A stretch of DNA of 64,000 nucleotides from Bacteroidetes bacterium HGW-Bacteroidetes-16 (GTDB lineage Bacteria; Bacteroidota; Bacteroidia; Bacteroidales; F082). Under the pieces are notes generated by a model. It did not search any database. It was not told the origin of the DNA and saw nothing but the letters and a program-made list of their open reading frames with translations. This document shows positions 8,371 to 18,169 of this stretch, one piece after another (the stretch's first letter is position 1; each line of letters starts with the position of its first letter). A program made the position numbers and the translations under genes. Location: positions 21,694 through 85,693 of the forward strand of contig PHDN01000017.1 in assembly GCA_002840975.1 (NCBI GenBank), written 5' to 3'.

Positions 8371-11277
8371 ATGAAAAAAGCTTACTTATCCTCCTTTATT
8401 GTTTTGGCGGCTATGTTGACTGTTCAAGCACAAATCCACCAAAAGACCATCGGCAAAGCGAACATGCCATCAGAAATTGTTCAGCAAGAGCCAACTATGG
8501 CTAAAAGCGTCACCGACCTGAGTGATGGATTTGAAACCTATTCGGACTTTAGTCTCTTATTTAGTCCATGGACCTTAACCGATGTGGATGGCTCAGAAAC
8601 TTACGGCATTACAGATGTTGATTTTCTTAATCAGTATTCGCCAATGGCCTATATCATTTTCAACCCATCGGCCACCACGCCACCACAAACCGACGCAAGT
8701 ATACAGCCTCATTCAGGCAGTAAATTCGCCGCCTCCTTCGCTGCGACGGCCCCTCCCAACAATGACTGGCTTATTTCGCCGCCATTGGCTGCCGGAACCA
8801 ACACTTCCGTTTCATTTTGGGTAAAATCGTATACCTCTCAATATGGCTTGGAGCGATATAAGGTAGGTATATCCACCACCAATACCGATCCTGGGAGTTT
8901 TACCATTATTTCAGGAACGACCTACCTTGAAGCTCCAACGACATGGCAACAAAAGACATTCGACCTAAACGCTTATAACGGGCAAACCATCTATGTGGGC
9001 ATACAATGTGTTTCAAATGATGCGTTCATCTTTATGGTAGACGATTTTAACTTTACCACCACCACCTCACAAAGCAACACTTTAACAGGGCTGGTTACCG
9101 ACGCATATGATGGAACCCCTATACAGGGAGCCACAGTTACCATCGCGGGTTTGACCACTACTACCGATGCCTCCGGAAATTATACCATTACCAACATCCC
9201 TGATGGAACGCTAAATGCTGATTTTAATGCAGATATCACCCAGGGAGATGCTCCCTTATTGGTAAATTTCTCTGATCAGTCCTCCGAAGGCGCTCATACG
9301 GTGACCTGTTCAAAAACAGGTTATATCACTTATGTAAACAACCAGGTGGTGATTGATCCCGGACAAACGTTGAATCTCAACATTTCGCTATCACAAACCC
9401 TTGCTGAAGGATCCATGCGTTTTGTACTCAACTGGGGAGCCAATCCAAGGGATCTTGATTCTCATCTGAACACACCATCCATTGAGGGGAATACCTATCA
9501 TATTTATTACAGCAATACAGGAAGTGCCACTTCTGCCCCCTATGCAGCCCTCGATCATGATATTACATCAGGTTATGGACCCGAAACCATGACCATTTAC
9601 CAGATGTTCGACGGAACCTACCAATATTACATTTACAAATTCGCGGGAGATGGAAATATTACAGAATCACAAGCCGTACTGCAAATTTACAATCAGAATG
9701 GATTAATGCAGACAGTTCAAGTGCCCACCTCCGGCGAAGGGCTTTACTGGTATGTTTGTGATGTGAATGGATCCAACGGACAATTAACCATTCACAATGT
9801 GATACAGCAAAGTGCCCCCGGTAAATTTACTGATCCATTCCCACCAAAAATACAAGAGAATAACTTATTCAACAGTAAAAATATCACCTCATGGCTTTGG
9901 AACTTTGGGGATGGCAGTACCAGTACAGTTCAGAATCCAATACACACCTATACGGTTGCGGGAACCTACACCGTTAGCCTGACAGTAGGAGATGGAACCA
10001 TTACCAACACGGAGACTAAAACCGACTTGATCACGGTTACCGGATCAGGTGGAAATTCTACCCTCACCGGTTTGGTTACTGACGCCCTCAATGGTGAACC
10101 TGTTCCAGGGGCTTTGGTCACTGTAGCGGGACTTTCGGCAACTACTGATAGTCAGGGAAATTATGTGATTAACAATGTGCCGGCCGGAGCACTGGTAGCA
10201 AACTTTCATGCCAGCCAAACCACGGGTAGTGCGCCCTTATCGGTTGATTTTACTGACCAGTCGACGGAAAACTCAAACACCGTTACCTGTTCCAAAACAG
10301 GATATAGCACTTACAACAATAGCCAGGTGGTGATCCCCATTGGCGGGTCCCTGACTCTTAACATTTCCTTATCGCCAACGCTGGCAGCCGGCAACATGCG
10401 GTTTGTCCTCAATTGGGGCGAGTCTCCATCCGACCTTGACTCACATCTCAACACACCAGATATTGAGGGCCAGTCTTATCATGTTTATTATGGCGATGAT
10501 GGCAGCGAAACCTCTGCACCTTACGCGTTACTCGATTACGACATCACCAGTGGATTTGGTCCCGAAACCATGACCATTTATCAGATGTTTAGTGGAACTT
10601 ATCAGTACTATATACACAACTACTCCGAAACCCCCGACATCACCACTTCGCAGGCCGTTGTTCAAATTTATAACGAAAGCGGACTTATAAAAACCTTGCA
10701 GGTACCTATTAGTGGCACAGGTTTGTATTGGTATATATGCGATATAAATGGAAGCAATGGAGCGCTCACCATTCGAAATGTCATTCAGGAAAATGCGCCC
10801 GGCACAACTAAGGATGTCTTACCAGCTAAGGGGCCCGGACCGACTGTTCCAGCGAGAAATATCACCTCCTGGTTATGGAATTTTGGCGATGGAAGTACCT
10901 CTTCCATGCAACACCCTTCCCATACTTTTACCGCCAATGGGAGCTACACCGTTTCATTAACGGTGGGCAACGGTTCGATGCAGGCAACCGAAACAAAAAC
11001 AGGTTATATACAGGTTGGCCCTCAGGGAATAGATGAAGATGCCTTTGCGCAACAGATTAAACTATACCCTATACCCGCCAAATATGACATGCAAATTGAA
11101 TCTCCGGAAAAAATTGAACTCCTGCGCGTTACCAATCTTTCAGGCCATGAAGTATTTCGCATGCGTGTCGATGAATTCAGTTATCGGCTCAACGTAAGTC
11201 ATCTGAATAGTGGCGTATACTTTTTGTTAATTGAAACCCAAAAAGGTAACGCCATTAAAAGGTTTACCATTAAATAG
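8371..11277 (+). CDS. Large T9SS-exported adhesin-like protein with interleaved PKD and CarboxypepD_reg domains
   Basis: A 968-residue extracellular protein. The start is placed at the ATG that opens a good signal peptide (KKAYLSSFIVLAAMLTVQAQ). In order it has a choice-of-anchor/MAM-like region (about 50-230, NDWLISPPLAAG), then two long repeats (about 237-543 and 563-868), then a T9SS sorting domain (about 890-968, LYPIPAKYDMQIES to FTIK). Each repeat is unusual. The first part of a carboxypeptidase regulatory-like domain is followed by the first half of a PKD domain (GDAPLLVNFSDQSS). The rest of the regulatory-like domain (HTVTCSKTGYITY) comes next, then a YfaP/DUF2135-like domain (MRFVLNWGANPRDLDSHL), and only then the second half of PKD (SWLWNFGDGSTS). 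No enzymatic residues are evident; a surface-binding role is likely but unproven. The gene is followed by a good terminator. Confidence 0.85.
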   Translation: MKKAYLSSFIVLAAMLTVQAQIHQKTIGKANMPSEIVQQEPTMAKSVTDLSDGFETYSDFSLLFSPWTLTDVDGSETYGITDVDFLNQYSPMAYIIFNPSATTPPQTDASIQPHSGSKFAASFAATAPPNNDWLISPPLAAGTNTSVSFWVKSYTSQYGLERYKVGISTTNTDPGSFTIISGTTYLEAPTTWQQKTFDLNAYNGQTIYVGIQCVSNDAFIFMVDDFNFTTTTSQSNTLTGLVTDAYDGTPIQGATVTIAGLTTTTDASGNYTITNIPDGTLNADFNADITQGDAPLLVNFSDQSSEGAHTVTCSKTGYITYVNNQVVIDPGQTLNLNISLSQTLAEGSMRFVLNWGANPRDLDSHLNTPSIEGNTYHIYYSNTGSATSAPYAALDHDITSGYGPETMTIYQMFDGTYQYYIYKFAGDGNITESQAVLQIYNQNGLMQTVQVPTSGEGLYWYVCDVNGSNGQLTIHNVIQQSAPGKFTDPFPPKIQENNLFNSKNITSWLWNFGDGSTSTVQNPIHTYTVAGTYTVSLTVGDGTITNTETKTDLITVTGSGGNSTLTGLVTDALNGEPVPGALVTVAGLSATTDSQGNYVINNVPAGALVANFHASQTTGSAPLSVDFTDQSTENSNTVTCSKTGYSTYNNSQVVIPIGGSLTLNISLSPTLAAGNMRFVLNWGESPSDLDSHLNTPDIEGQSYHVYYGDDGSETSAPYALLDYDITSGFGPETMTIYQMFSGTYQYYIHNYSETPDITTSQAVVQIYNESGLIKTLQVPISGTGLYWYICDINGSNGALTIRNVIQENAPGTTKDVLPAKGPGPTVPARNITSWLWNFGDGSTSSMQHPSHTFTANGSYTVSLTVGNGSMQATETKTGYIQVGPQGIDEDAFAQQIKLYPIPAKYDMQIESPEKIELLRVTNLSGHEVFRMRVDEFSYRLNVSHLNSGVYFLLIETQKGNAIKRFTIK

Positions 11278-11297
11278 ATTCGTGTAATTGGTTTTTC

Positions 11298-11338
11298 AAA
11301 ACCGCAAATTCGCGAAATCCGGGTTTGCGGTTTTTTTT
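11298..11338 (+). terminator. Rho-independent terminator
   Basis: AAAACCGCAAA (11298-11308) pairs with TTTGCGGTTTT (11324-11334), followed by a T tract. The rest of the 307-bp gap to nhaD is A/T-rich and shows only the -7 box listed next. Confidence 0.9.
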
Positions 11339-11549
11339 TATAAGGTTTTACTATTTTCTCCCGGCATCTTTCGCTCACCTCCAGAATTTACACATACGCT
11401 CTTTCATCCATATTTTCCATTAAACTCCATCAGCAGATATTTCCACTAATGATATCCTTAAATTTTCAAGTCTCTGTTCTCGCCCAAATATTTATTTACA
11501 AAAACACAAATCTTGACAATTAAAAATTCAATCTAACCGCATCTTTGGC

Positions 11550-11557
11550 TACATTTG
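11550..11557 (+). promoter_or_regulatory. Putative -7 box of nhaD
   Basis: TACATTTG matches TAnnTTTG, 27 nt before the ATG. No TTG at the expected -33 distance was found. Confidence 0.4.
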
Positions 11558-11584
11558 CCGGCATAAAAATTAAATTATCGAAAC

Positions 11585-12991
11585 ATGTTTATTTTAATGG
11601 TTGTCATCTTTGTTCTGGGGTATTTAGCCATCGCCCTGGAGCATCCTTTAAAAATCGACAAAGCAGCTTCTGCGCTGCTGATAGGTTCATTAACCTGGGT
11701 CGCATTTATCATTGGGGCGGAGGACATTTTATTATCAGGAGTAAGTGCTACCTGGAATGTCTTTCTTCACGAACAACAAATATTAGCAGCGGCAGCAGGA
11801 ACTACCTTTGAGGTAACACACGAAACCTATCTCGATTTTATCGTTCACAATCAGATTGTTGAACACCTGGGTGAAATTTCTGAGATTTTGTTTTTCCTGT
11901 TGGGAGCCATGACCATTGTGGAAATTATTGACCATCACCAGGGATTTAAGCTGGTAACCGATAGCATAAAAACAACCAGCCAGGTAAAACTCTTATGGAT
12001 CATCAGTTTCCTGACATTTTTTATGTCGGCCACACTCGACAACCTCACCACCACCATCGTGATGGTCACCTTGCTTAAAAAGCTCATTGCTGACAAACAA
12101 ACGCGATGGTTTTTCGCGTCGATGGTTGTACTGGCAGCCAATGCAGGAGGTGCCTGGTCGCCAATTGGCGATGTTACCACCATCATGTTGTGGATTGGAG
12201 GTCAAATTACGGCCGTAAATATCATTTTAATGGTATTTATTCCCAGTTTAATCACCATGGTCATTCCCATGATTTTGTTATCGTTTACCATGAAAGGGAA
12301 CGTAACCCGTCCAAAGCTCTCTTCCAAAGACAGCCTTGAATACACTACACTCTTTGAACGGAAATTGATGTTGTTCGTTGGCGTTGGAGCCCTGCTGTTT
12401 GTTCCTGTTTTTAAATCAATAACCCACCTGCCTCCCTATATGGGCATGCTTTTTGGATTGGGTGTACTTTGGGTAATGACAGATATCATGCACCGTAAAA
12501 AACCCTATGAAGATAAAGGAAGACTTACGGTAACCGGTGTAATAAAAAAAGTAGATATACCAACGGTTTTATTTTTCCTTGGCATACTTTCCGCGGTTGC
12601 TTCTCTTCAAACCGCCGGTCAATTGGGACTTGTTTCCAGATGGTTAGATCAGGTGACAAATAATAATATTTATATCATTAATACGGCTATTGGTTTACTG
12701 AGTTCAGTTGTTGACAACGTTCCTTTAGTTGCAGGTGCCATGGGTATGTACCCGCTTGTCGAAGTTGGGCACTTTGCAGTGGATGGAATCTTCTGGGAAT
12801 TGCTGGCATTAACAGCGGGAACAGGTGGAAGTATCCTGATTATCGGGTCTGCAGCGGGTGTTGCGGCTATGGCACTCGAAAAAATAGACTTTATCTGGTA
12901 TTTGAAGAAAATCAGTTTGCTGGCTTTGCTCGGATACTTTGCCGGAATAGCAGCCTATTACTTTCAGGAACTTCTAATGGGTAATCTTTAA
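11585..12991 (+). CDS. nhaD: NhaD-type Na+/H+ antiporter
   Basis: This 468-residue inner membrane protein with about 12 helices belongs to the NhaD branch of the ion-transporter superfamily and exchanges cytoplasmic Na+ or Li+ for protons. Family segments include FFMSATLDNLTTTIVMVTLL (about 145-164), NAGGAWSPIGDVTTIMLW (about 185-202) and the second internal repeat LLSSVVDNVPLVAGAMGMY. The paired DN-T and DNVP motifs are the inverted-repeat halves that bind the ion in this superfamily. The opening helix (FILMVVIFVLGYLAIALEHP) is typical of NhaD. It is probably monocistronic; only 44 bp separate its stop from the convergent anmK stop. Confidence 0.93.
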   Translation: MFILMVVIFVLGYLAIALEHPLKIDKAASALLIGSLTWVAFIIGAEDILLSGVSATWNVFLHEQQILAAAAGTTFEVTHETYLDFIVHNQIVEHLGEISEILFFLLGAMTIVEIIDHHQGFKLVTDSIKTTSQVKLLWIISFLTFFMSATLDNLTTTIVMVTLLKKLIADKQTRWFFASMVVLAANAGGAWSPIGDVTTIMLWIGGQITAVNIILMVFIPSLITMVIPMILLSFTMKGNVTRPKLSSKDSLEYTTLFERKLMLFVGVGALLFVPVFKSITHLPPYMGMLFGLGVLWVMTDIMHRKKPYEDKGRLTVTGVIKKVDIPTVLFFLGILSAVASLQTAGQLGLVSRWLDQVTNNNIYIINTAIGLLSSVVDNVPLVAGAMGMYPLVEVGHFAVDGIFWELLALTAGTGGSILIIGSAAGVAAMALEKIDFIWYLKKISLLALLGYFAGIAAYYFQELLMGNL

Positions 12992-13035
12992 AATCAAACC
13001 AATCAAAAAAAATGCACTCTTCAAGGTGGCTTTTT

Positions 13036-14100
13036 TTATGGATTACTAATGACTCCTCCAATACTATCGCACTTGGCCCCGGTTACCGAGGCCAGGCAAT
13101 TCACTTTTTTCCGGATACACAACATGCCCATGAAAGCAAAAACTAAAGCCTCCTTAAAATCAATTAACTGTTGATCAGGAACGACAATCTCCTGTGAAGT
13201 GAGTTTCTTGATGGATTCAATTAGATAATGATTGTGCGTACCTCCTCCCGTGACCAAAACCTTGCCATGGTCCAGGTGATTAATTGAACGCGCGATGTGT
13301 TGGCTGATATGTGCAGTAACCGTTGCCATGCGGTTTTCAACAGACACTTGCTTTGATAACAAGGGGGAAATAAAATGCCTGACCACATAGTCGTTGCTTA
13401 GCGATTTTGGATGTTGATGAAGAAAGTACGCATCGCTGTTCAGTTGCTGTAACAATCCCAAATCAACATGACCTGATGCCGCTAGTGCTCCTCCATCGTC
13501 AAATGGCAATCCCACTTCGGAACTGAGCAGGTTAAGCAGTTGATTTGCTGCACAGATGTCGTAACCTTTACGGTTACCTTTTTCATTAAATGAGACGTTG
13601 GCAATCCCACCCAGGTTCAAACATGCCCTGTATTCATCGAAAAGCAGCTCATCACCTATGGGTACAAGGGGCGCACCCTGACCCCCGTTTTGAATATCGG
13701 CAGATCTAAAGTCACTTATCGTGATAATCCCAGTTTGTCGGGCGATAAAGGCTCCTTTACCCAACTGAAAACTATACCCCTGTTCGGGTTCATGAAAAAT
13801 AGTATGGCCATGGGAAGAAATGAGATCAGGAATATGTTGGTGTTTATGGATAAACGATGCTGCCAGTTCTCCTATTAACTGTCCATATTCAACATCCAGC
13901 CTGAACAACTCGTTTGAAGGCAGTAAATGAGCGCGTGCCAGTTTCTGATGCCATTGAGCCGTGTAAGGAACGGCTTCTGATTTTTCGATGTGATAATGCC
14001 ATTTATTGTCGTTGAAACTAAATCTACAACAGGCTATATCGAGACCATCAAGCGAACTGCCCGACATGAGCCCCAGAACCGAATAGATATTACTGGTCAC
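13036..14100 (-). CDS. anmK: Anhydro-N-acetylmuramic acid kinase
   Basis: AnmK phosphorylates and opens 1,6-anhydro-N-acetylmuramic acid released during peptidoglycan turnover, giving MurNAc-6-phosphate. The 354 residues are the normal family length. The N-terminal phosphate-loop LGLMSGSSLDGLDIA is diagnostic. DLISSHGHTIFHEP, LNLGGIANVSF and VLVTGGGTHNHYLIE are the other conserved blocks of this ASKHA-fold kinase. The start is a GTG overlapping the murF stop (GTGA, 14097-14100), so the two are translationally coupled. Coupling a recycling enzyme to a peptidoglycan ligase makes functional sense. Confidence 0.95.
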   Translation of the reverse strand: MTSNIYSVLGLMSGSSLDGLDIACCRFSFNDNKWHYHIEKSEAVPYTAQWHQKLARAHLLPSNELFRLDVEYGQLIGELAASFIHKHQHIPDLISSHGHTIFHEPEQGYSFQLGKGAFIARQTGIITISDFRSADIQNGGQGAPLVPIGDELLFDEYRACLNLGGIANVSFNEKGNRKGYDICAANQLLNLLSSEVGLPFDDGGALAASGHVDLGLLQQLNSDAYFLHQHPKSLSNDYVVRHFISPLLSKQVSVENRMATVTAHISQHIARSINHLDHGKVLVTGGGTHNHYLIESIKKLTSQEIVVPDQQLIDFKEALVFAFMGMLCIRKKVNCLASVTGAKCDSIGGVISNP

Positions 14101-15389
14101 AGCACGTTGATTAGTTGTTCGAGTTGCATTCCACGCGATCCTTTGACCAGCACACGTGCTTGTTTAATCGGATTCCGTTTTAGAAATAGGATGACTTCAC
14201 CGGTAGTTTCGAAAAACAAATACCGATCGCTTTTAAGGCTGTAAAAATGCATGCCTGTCAGAATCACATTTTTGAACCCAAGTTGACCAATCAACTCAAT
14301 GATGAGCTGATGTTCCTCTTTAGACGCGGTACCAAGTTCAAACATATCACCTAAAATCAACCACGAATGTTCATCCGCACAGGACTTAAAACTACGCATC
14401 GCTTCAGACATACTTACCGGGTTTGCGTTGTATGCATCTAAAATCAGGTGATTTTGCTCGGTTTTGAGTTCCTGTGAACGGCTGTTTTCAGGTATATATT
14501 TCTCGATGGCTTTGACAATATTTTTATTTTTGATCTTAAAATAATATCCAAAAGCAATGGCCGCCATGACATTGGGAAAATTATACCGTCCATAAAGGTG
14601 GGATGAAATTTGGAAAGCAGCCTCATTATGATAAGAAGCCGAAATTTTAATCCATGGCATTTCAACCAGCAATGCCCCACCTACTTCGCTTGAGCCTGAT
14701 CCATAGGTTAACCGATGCATACCTTCACTTAGCTGCATAAGTAACACATCATCTGCGTTAACAATGACCGTTCCGTTGTTGATACGGATATAAGAATAAA
14801 GCTCGTTTTTCGCTTTAATCACTCCCTCGTAACCCCCCATGCCTTCCAGGTGCGCTTTGCCAATATTGGTGATGATACCTATATTTGGCCTGGCCAGTTC
14901 ACACAGTCTGGCAATTTCTCCCGGATGGTTGGCACCCATTTCAATCACCGCAACCTGTGTCTTGCCGGTCATACGCAACAAGGTGAGGGGTACACCAATG
15001 TGGTTATTCAGGTTTCCCTGGGTAGCAACAACTATCTTTTCTGTTTCAAGAACTCTGTATATCAGTTCTTTAGTTGTCGTTTTTCCATTCGACCCTGTGA
15101 TTCCAATTATAGTTGTCTTTAGAGATTCCCGGTGAAAAAGGGCCAGGTTTTGCAAGGCCTCCAATACATTGTCAACTAAAAAGTAGCGATTATTATTTTC
15201 GCAGTAGGCTTTATCATCCACAACCGCCAACTCTGCACCTTTGTCAATGGCGTCTTTGGCAAAAATGTTTCCATTAAATTTTTCGCCTGAAAGTGCGAAA
15301 AAAACACTTCCTTTTACATCACCTCTCGTATCAGTACTTATTTTTGGTGAAGCCAAAAAAAGCTGGTGTAATTCCTGAATATTCTTCAT
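14097..15389 (-). CDS. murF: UDP-MurNAc-tripeptide:D-Ala-D-Ala ligase
   Basis: MurF adds the D-Ala-D-Ala dipeptide to the UDP-MurNAc-tripeptide in the cytoplasm, the last soluble step of peptidoglycan precursor synthesis. The 430-residue protein has the N-terminal MurF domain (TDTRGDVKGSVFFALSGEKF), the ATP-binding loop GITGSNGKTTTKELI, the central VIEMGANHPGEIARLCELA and the C-terminal domain (LILGDMFELG). The ATG at 15389 is preferred to an in-frame GTG at 15407, because the latter lies within the terminator hairpin of gldJ. The gene is followed by, and overlaps, anmK. The gldJ-murF order is also found in flavobacteria. Confidence 0.95.
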   Translation of the reverse strand: MKNIQELHQLFLASPKISTDTRGDVKGSVFFALSGEKFNGNIFAKDAIDKGAELAVVDDKAYCENNNRYFLVDNVLEALQNLALFHRESLKTTIIGITGSNGKTTTKELIYRVLETEKIVVATQGNLNNHIGVPLTLLRMTGKTQVAVIEMGANHPGEIARLCELARPNIGIITNIGKAHLEGMGGYEGVIKAKNELYSYIRINNGTVIVNADDVLLMQLSEGMHRLTYGSGSSEVGGALLVEMPWIKISASYHNEAAFQISSHLYGRYNFPNVMAAIAFGYYFKIKNKNIVKAIEKYIPENSRSQELKTEQNHLILDAYNANPVSMSEAMRSFKSCADEHSWLILGDMFELGTASKEEHQLIIELIGQLGFKNVILTGMHFYSLKSDRYLFFETTGEVILFLKRNPIKQARVLVKGSRGMQLEQLINVL

Positions 15390-15393
15390 ACGA

Positions 15394-15423
15394 ATAAAAA
15401 ACCCCACTCTGTAAGGAGTGGGG
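15394..15423 (-). terminator. Rho-independent terminator between gldJ and murF
   Basis: Read on the reverse strand, CCCCACTC (15416-15423) pairs with GAGTGGGG (15402-15409) and runs into a T tract before the murF start. It ends, or attenuates, the porP-gldJ transcript. Confidence 0.85.
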
Positions 15424-15445
15424 TAAAGATAATACTATTTTTTTA

Positions 15446-16930
15446 TTAATTCCCTCCCGGGATAGCACTGCCCACGCGGATCATGGCGCATCTGAATCCA
15501 ATGGTGGAGGCTGACTCATCTTCATTTAAGAATCGACGTGTACCCGGGCTCAGATAGTAAACGCCGTCATTCCACGAGCCCCCTTTCACCACGCGAGCCT
15601 TGTCGCTGATCAAAGTAGTTTGTCCATAATCGTACATGCTTTTTGAATCCGTAGCCTCTTCTTCGCCATCAAGCCAATCGGCCCTGATACCTGATTGATA
15701 ATCTCCATCACGGTAGTTTACATTATCAGCTTTGCGGTAGTTTTTACGCAAAGCTGCTTCTTCGGGGGTAATATTTTCATAAACGATACGTCCCAATGAA
15801 TCTTTTGGTGCGATACCGCCATCAATGTCTTTTTTAACGTTTTTAAACACGTTACCACGATAGGGGTTAAAATCGGAAACGAACTCAGGTGTCATGGGGC
15901 GGTAAACGTCGAGCACCCATTCGCTGACATTGCCAGCCATATTATAAATACCATAATCGTTTGGCCAATAGGAACCTACTGATGCAGGAATGCTGGCACC
16001 ATCATTCAGGTTGCCTGCAACTCCCATATAATCGCCACTACCAATTTTAAAGTTGGCAACAAAACTTCCGTAGTATTTTGTTTCATCGGTACGAACACCA
16101 CTTCCGTTCCAGGGATATTGCCTGCGTTCTACAACTCGGTTATACAAGGTGTTTCCGACGAGACCCAACGCGGCATATTCCCATTCAGCCTCGGTAGGAA
16201 GTCTGTAGTTGGGTAAAAGCAAACCGTCTTCGAACCTGACGTTTCTTACGCCTGTCCCTTTTGGATCAAGGTCTTTTTTGCCTTCTTTAACCAAACCTTC
16301 ATACTGTCCGGCCAGATAAGCATCGGTATTAAAATTGTTTTCATCTACCTGATCAGGATCAAAATCCAGTATGCCGGCATCAATGAGTAAGCCTTCGTTT
16401 ACACGGTCGCTTCTCCAGGATGCGAAATCGTTGGCCTGGACCCAGCTTACACCCACCACGGGATAGTTTTGATAAGACGGGTGTCTGAAATAGGTTTGAA
16501 CGAGGGGCTCATTATAAGCCAGTCTGTCGCGCCAAACTAAGGTGTCAGGAAGCGCATTTTGAACTACCAGTGGATAACTTTGACCGTAAACCCTGTTGAG
16601 CCAAAAGATATATTCCAGATAAGCGATGTTACTTACTTCCGTTTGATCGATATAAAAACTGCTCACTGTAACCTTGCGAGGTGAATTGTCCCATTCGTAG
16701 AATGGAGTTTCGGAGGTAGATCCCATGGTAAATGTTCCGCCTTCGATCAATACCAACCCTGGTCCGGTAATCTGTTCGGCCGACTGGGCAACTTCAAACC
16801 CACCGTTTTTTGGGTTGTTATATTCCCAACCGGTTGTGCGTGAACGTTCGTGGGACTTACATGACGTAGAGAAGATCGCCAAAAAAGCCAATCCTGCCAA
16901 GATTAAAAACGACTTATTCATTTTAAACAT
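15446..16930 (-). CDS. gldJ: GldJ-type T9SS/gliding lipoprotein (SUMF1 fold)
   Basis: A 494-residue outer-membrane-associated lipoprotein of the T9SS. The N terminus is a lipoprotein signal ending in FSTSC, with the lipidated Cys near residue 24. The body is a formylglycine-generating-enzyme (SUMF1-like) fold: GLVLIEGGTFTMGST, EVSNIAYLEYIFWLNRVYG, GVSWVQANDFASW, NYRLPTEAEWEYAALG and VVKGGSWNDG. The catalytic role of SUMF1 enzymes is not expected here; GldJ is structural. The related GldK/PorK was considered, but the TGWEYNNPKNGGFEV opening and the position next to murF and porU/porV match the flavobacterial gldJ context. Met1 and Met4 are both possible starts. Only 36 nt separate it from the upstream porP-like gene, so they are probably co-transcribed. 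Confidence 0.85.
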   Translation of the reverse strand: MFKMNKSFLILAGLAFLAIFSTSCKSHERSRTTGWEYNNPKNGGFEVAQSAEQITGPGLVLIEGGTFTMGSTSETPFYEWDNSPRKVTVSSFYIDQTEVSNIAYLEYIFWLNRVYGQSYPLVVQNALPDTLVWRDRLAYNEPLVQTYFRHPSYQNYPVVGVSWVQANDFASWRSDRVNEGLLIDAGILDFDPDQVDENNFNTDAYLAGQYEGLVKEGKKDLDPKGTGVRNVRFEDGLLLPNYRLPTEAEWEYAALGLVGNTLYNRVVERRQYPWNGSGVRTDETKYYGSFVANFKIGSGDYMGVAGNLNDGASIPASVGSYWPNDYGIYNMAGNVSEWVLDVYRPMTPEFVSDFNPYRGNVFKNVKKDIDGGIAPKDSLGRIVYENITPEEAALRKNYRKADNVNYRDGDYQSGIRADWLDGEEEATDSKSMYDYGQTTLISDKARVVKGGSWNDGVYYLSPGTRRFLNEDESASTIGFRCAMIRVGSAIPGGN

Positions 16931-16966
16931 TATTAGTTTGATTTTATTAAACTATTTCGATAATAA

Positions 16967-17971
16967 CTAAAAAGAGGGTGATTTTATTGCCTTAATACGC
17001 ATGCGCGAAGATTCTTTATACAAGCAGAAATCCCAGGCAAATGAAATTTCATGGGCTCCTCCTGCTTTACCACCAATATCCGATACGGTAAAATCGTAAC
17101 TATACCCTATGCGAATGTTGTTATAGGTAACGCCAATCAGGGCTACCACGGCATCAGGGTTTTCAAAATTATGCCGAAACCACCCTCCTAAAACAAAAGG
17201 ATATTTATTAAGGTATAGCCCAACATTTAGCTGATGAAACTGACCTTGCTGCATATACAATACGTTGGGTTGTATAGCGAGATCCTCACCTGCAGCATTG
17301 CCCAGTCCTCCTTTGGTGGCATTGATTAACACACCACCATGGGCCGCTATTTTCATTGGCCATTTACTGTCGGCATCGTTATAAAACGACAAATTCGGTT
17401 GGTTTAAATGGTCAACTGCTACTCCAAAAAAGAACTTGTCCAGGTAGTTCATCACCGCTCCGGCAGAGAAATCAACTACTGCAATATTGACACTGGAAGG
17501 AATTATTTCCGATGAGGTTTGACTAATGTTTCCCGTTGTCGGGTTAATCTGGTCGGCAAAAATAAATTTATTCCAGTTGAGATGTTCCTGATAATAGCCT
17601 GCTTTAACGCCAAAACTAACCATTACCGGATTGCTTACCTGGAGTTTGTAAGAATAAAAGGCTGAAATAGAATTGCGCACCAACGCGCCATCCCCTTGTG
17701 CATCGCTCATGGCCAAAATCCCGTATCCACTGTTGATACCAGGGATACTTTGGTCATAACTTATGTTATAGGTAACATAAGCATTTGAAAGTGAGGGGTA
17801 TTGATTTCGATAGTTTAAGCCTAACCTACCACATTCGGTACTGCCTGCAAGTGCAGGGTTTAAATATAAAGGATTGGCATAAAATTGCGAAAACTCAGGA
17901 TCCTGAGCTTGAGTAACACCACACGTTACAATGAACAATGAAACTATGATTATTCGGACTACTCTGATCAT
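16967..17971 (-). CDS. PorP/SprF-family T9SS outer membrane protein
   Basis: A 334-residue predicted outer-membrane beta-barrel of the PorP/SprF family. After a signal peptide (VRIIIVSLFIVTCGVTQAQ), mature residues DPEFSQFYANPLYLNPALAG give the family's defining N-terminal block. The rest alternates hydrophobic strands with turns and ends in WDFCLYKESSRMRIK. PorP/SprF proteins help attach T9SS components or adhesins to the outer membrane, and genomes usually carry several, so the exact partner is unclear. The ATG at 17971 is used rather than a TTG four codons upstream. It precedes gldJ on the same strand. Confidence 0.88.
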   Translation of the reverse strand: MIRVVRIIIVSLFIVTCGVTQAQDPEFSQFYANPLYLNPALAGSTECGRLGLNYRNQYPSLSNAYVTYNISYDQSIPGINSGYGILAMSDAQGDGALVRNSISAFYSYKLQVSNPVMVSFGVKAGYYQEHLNWNKFIFADQINPTTGNISQTSSEIIPSSVNIAVVDFSAGAVMNYLDKFFFGVAVDHLNQPNLSFYNDADSKWPMKIAAHGGVLINATKGGLGNAAGEDLAIQPNVLYMQQGQFHQLNVGLYLNKYPFVLGGWFRHNFENPDAVVALIGVTYNNIRIGYSYDFTVSDIGGKAGGAHEISFAWDFCLYKESSRMRIKAIKSPSF

Positions 17972-18169
17972 TATTTCATTCAATTAATTTAATTTGGTTT
18001 TGCGAGCACAATTATACGACCTTTTTTATTACCCTTTCCTTTATCGAGTAATTTTTTGAAAATTCACTCGGCAAATTTACATAAAATAAAACATATGAAA
18101 TGCCGTTATTCAACAGAATAATAACTCGAGATACCGTTAATTGTTATTTTTAACACCTAATTAAATCAC

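Noticed and set aside
13001..13035. Shared terminator between nhaD and anmK
   Set aside because: The T/A-rich gap has only a weak, mismatched GCAC/GTGG pairing that I would not call a hairpin.
15390..15407. GTG start of murF at 15407
   Set aside because: It lies in the terminator hairpin of gldJ, and the ATG at 15389 gives the normal MurF N terminus.
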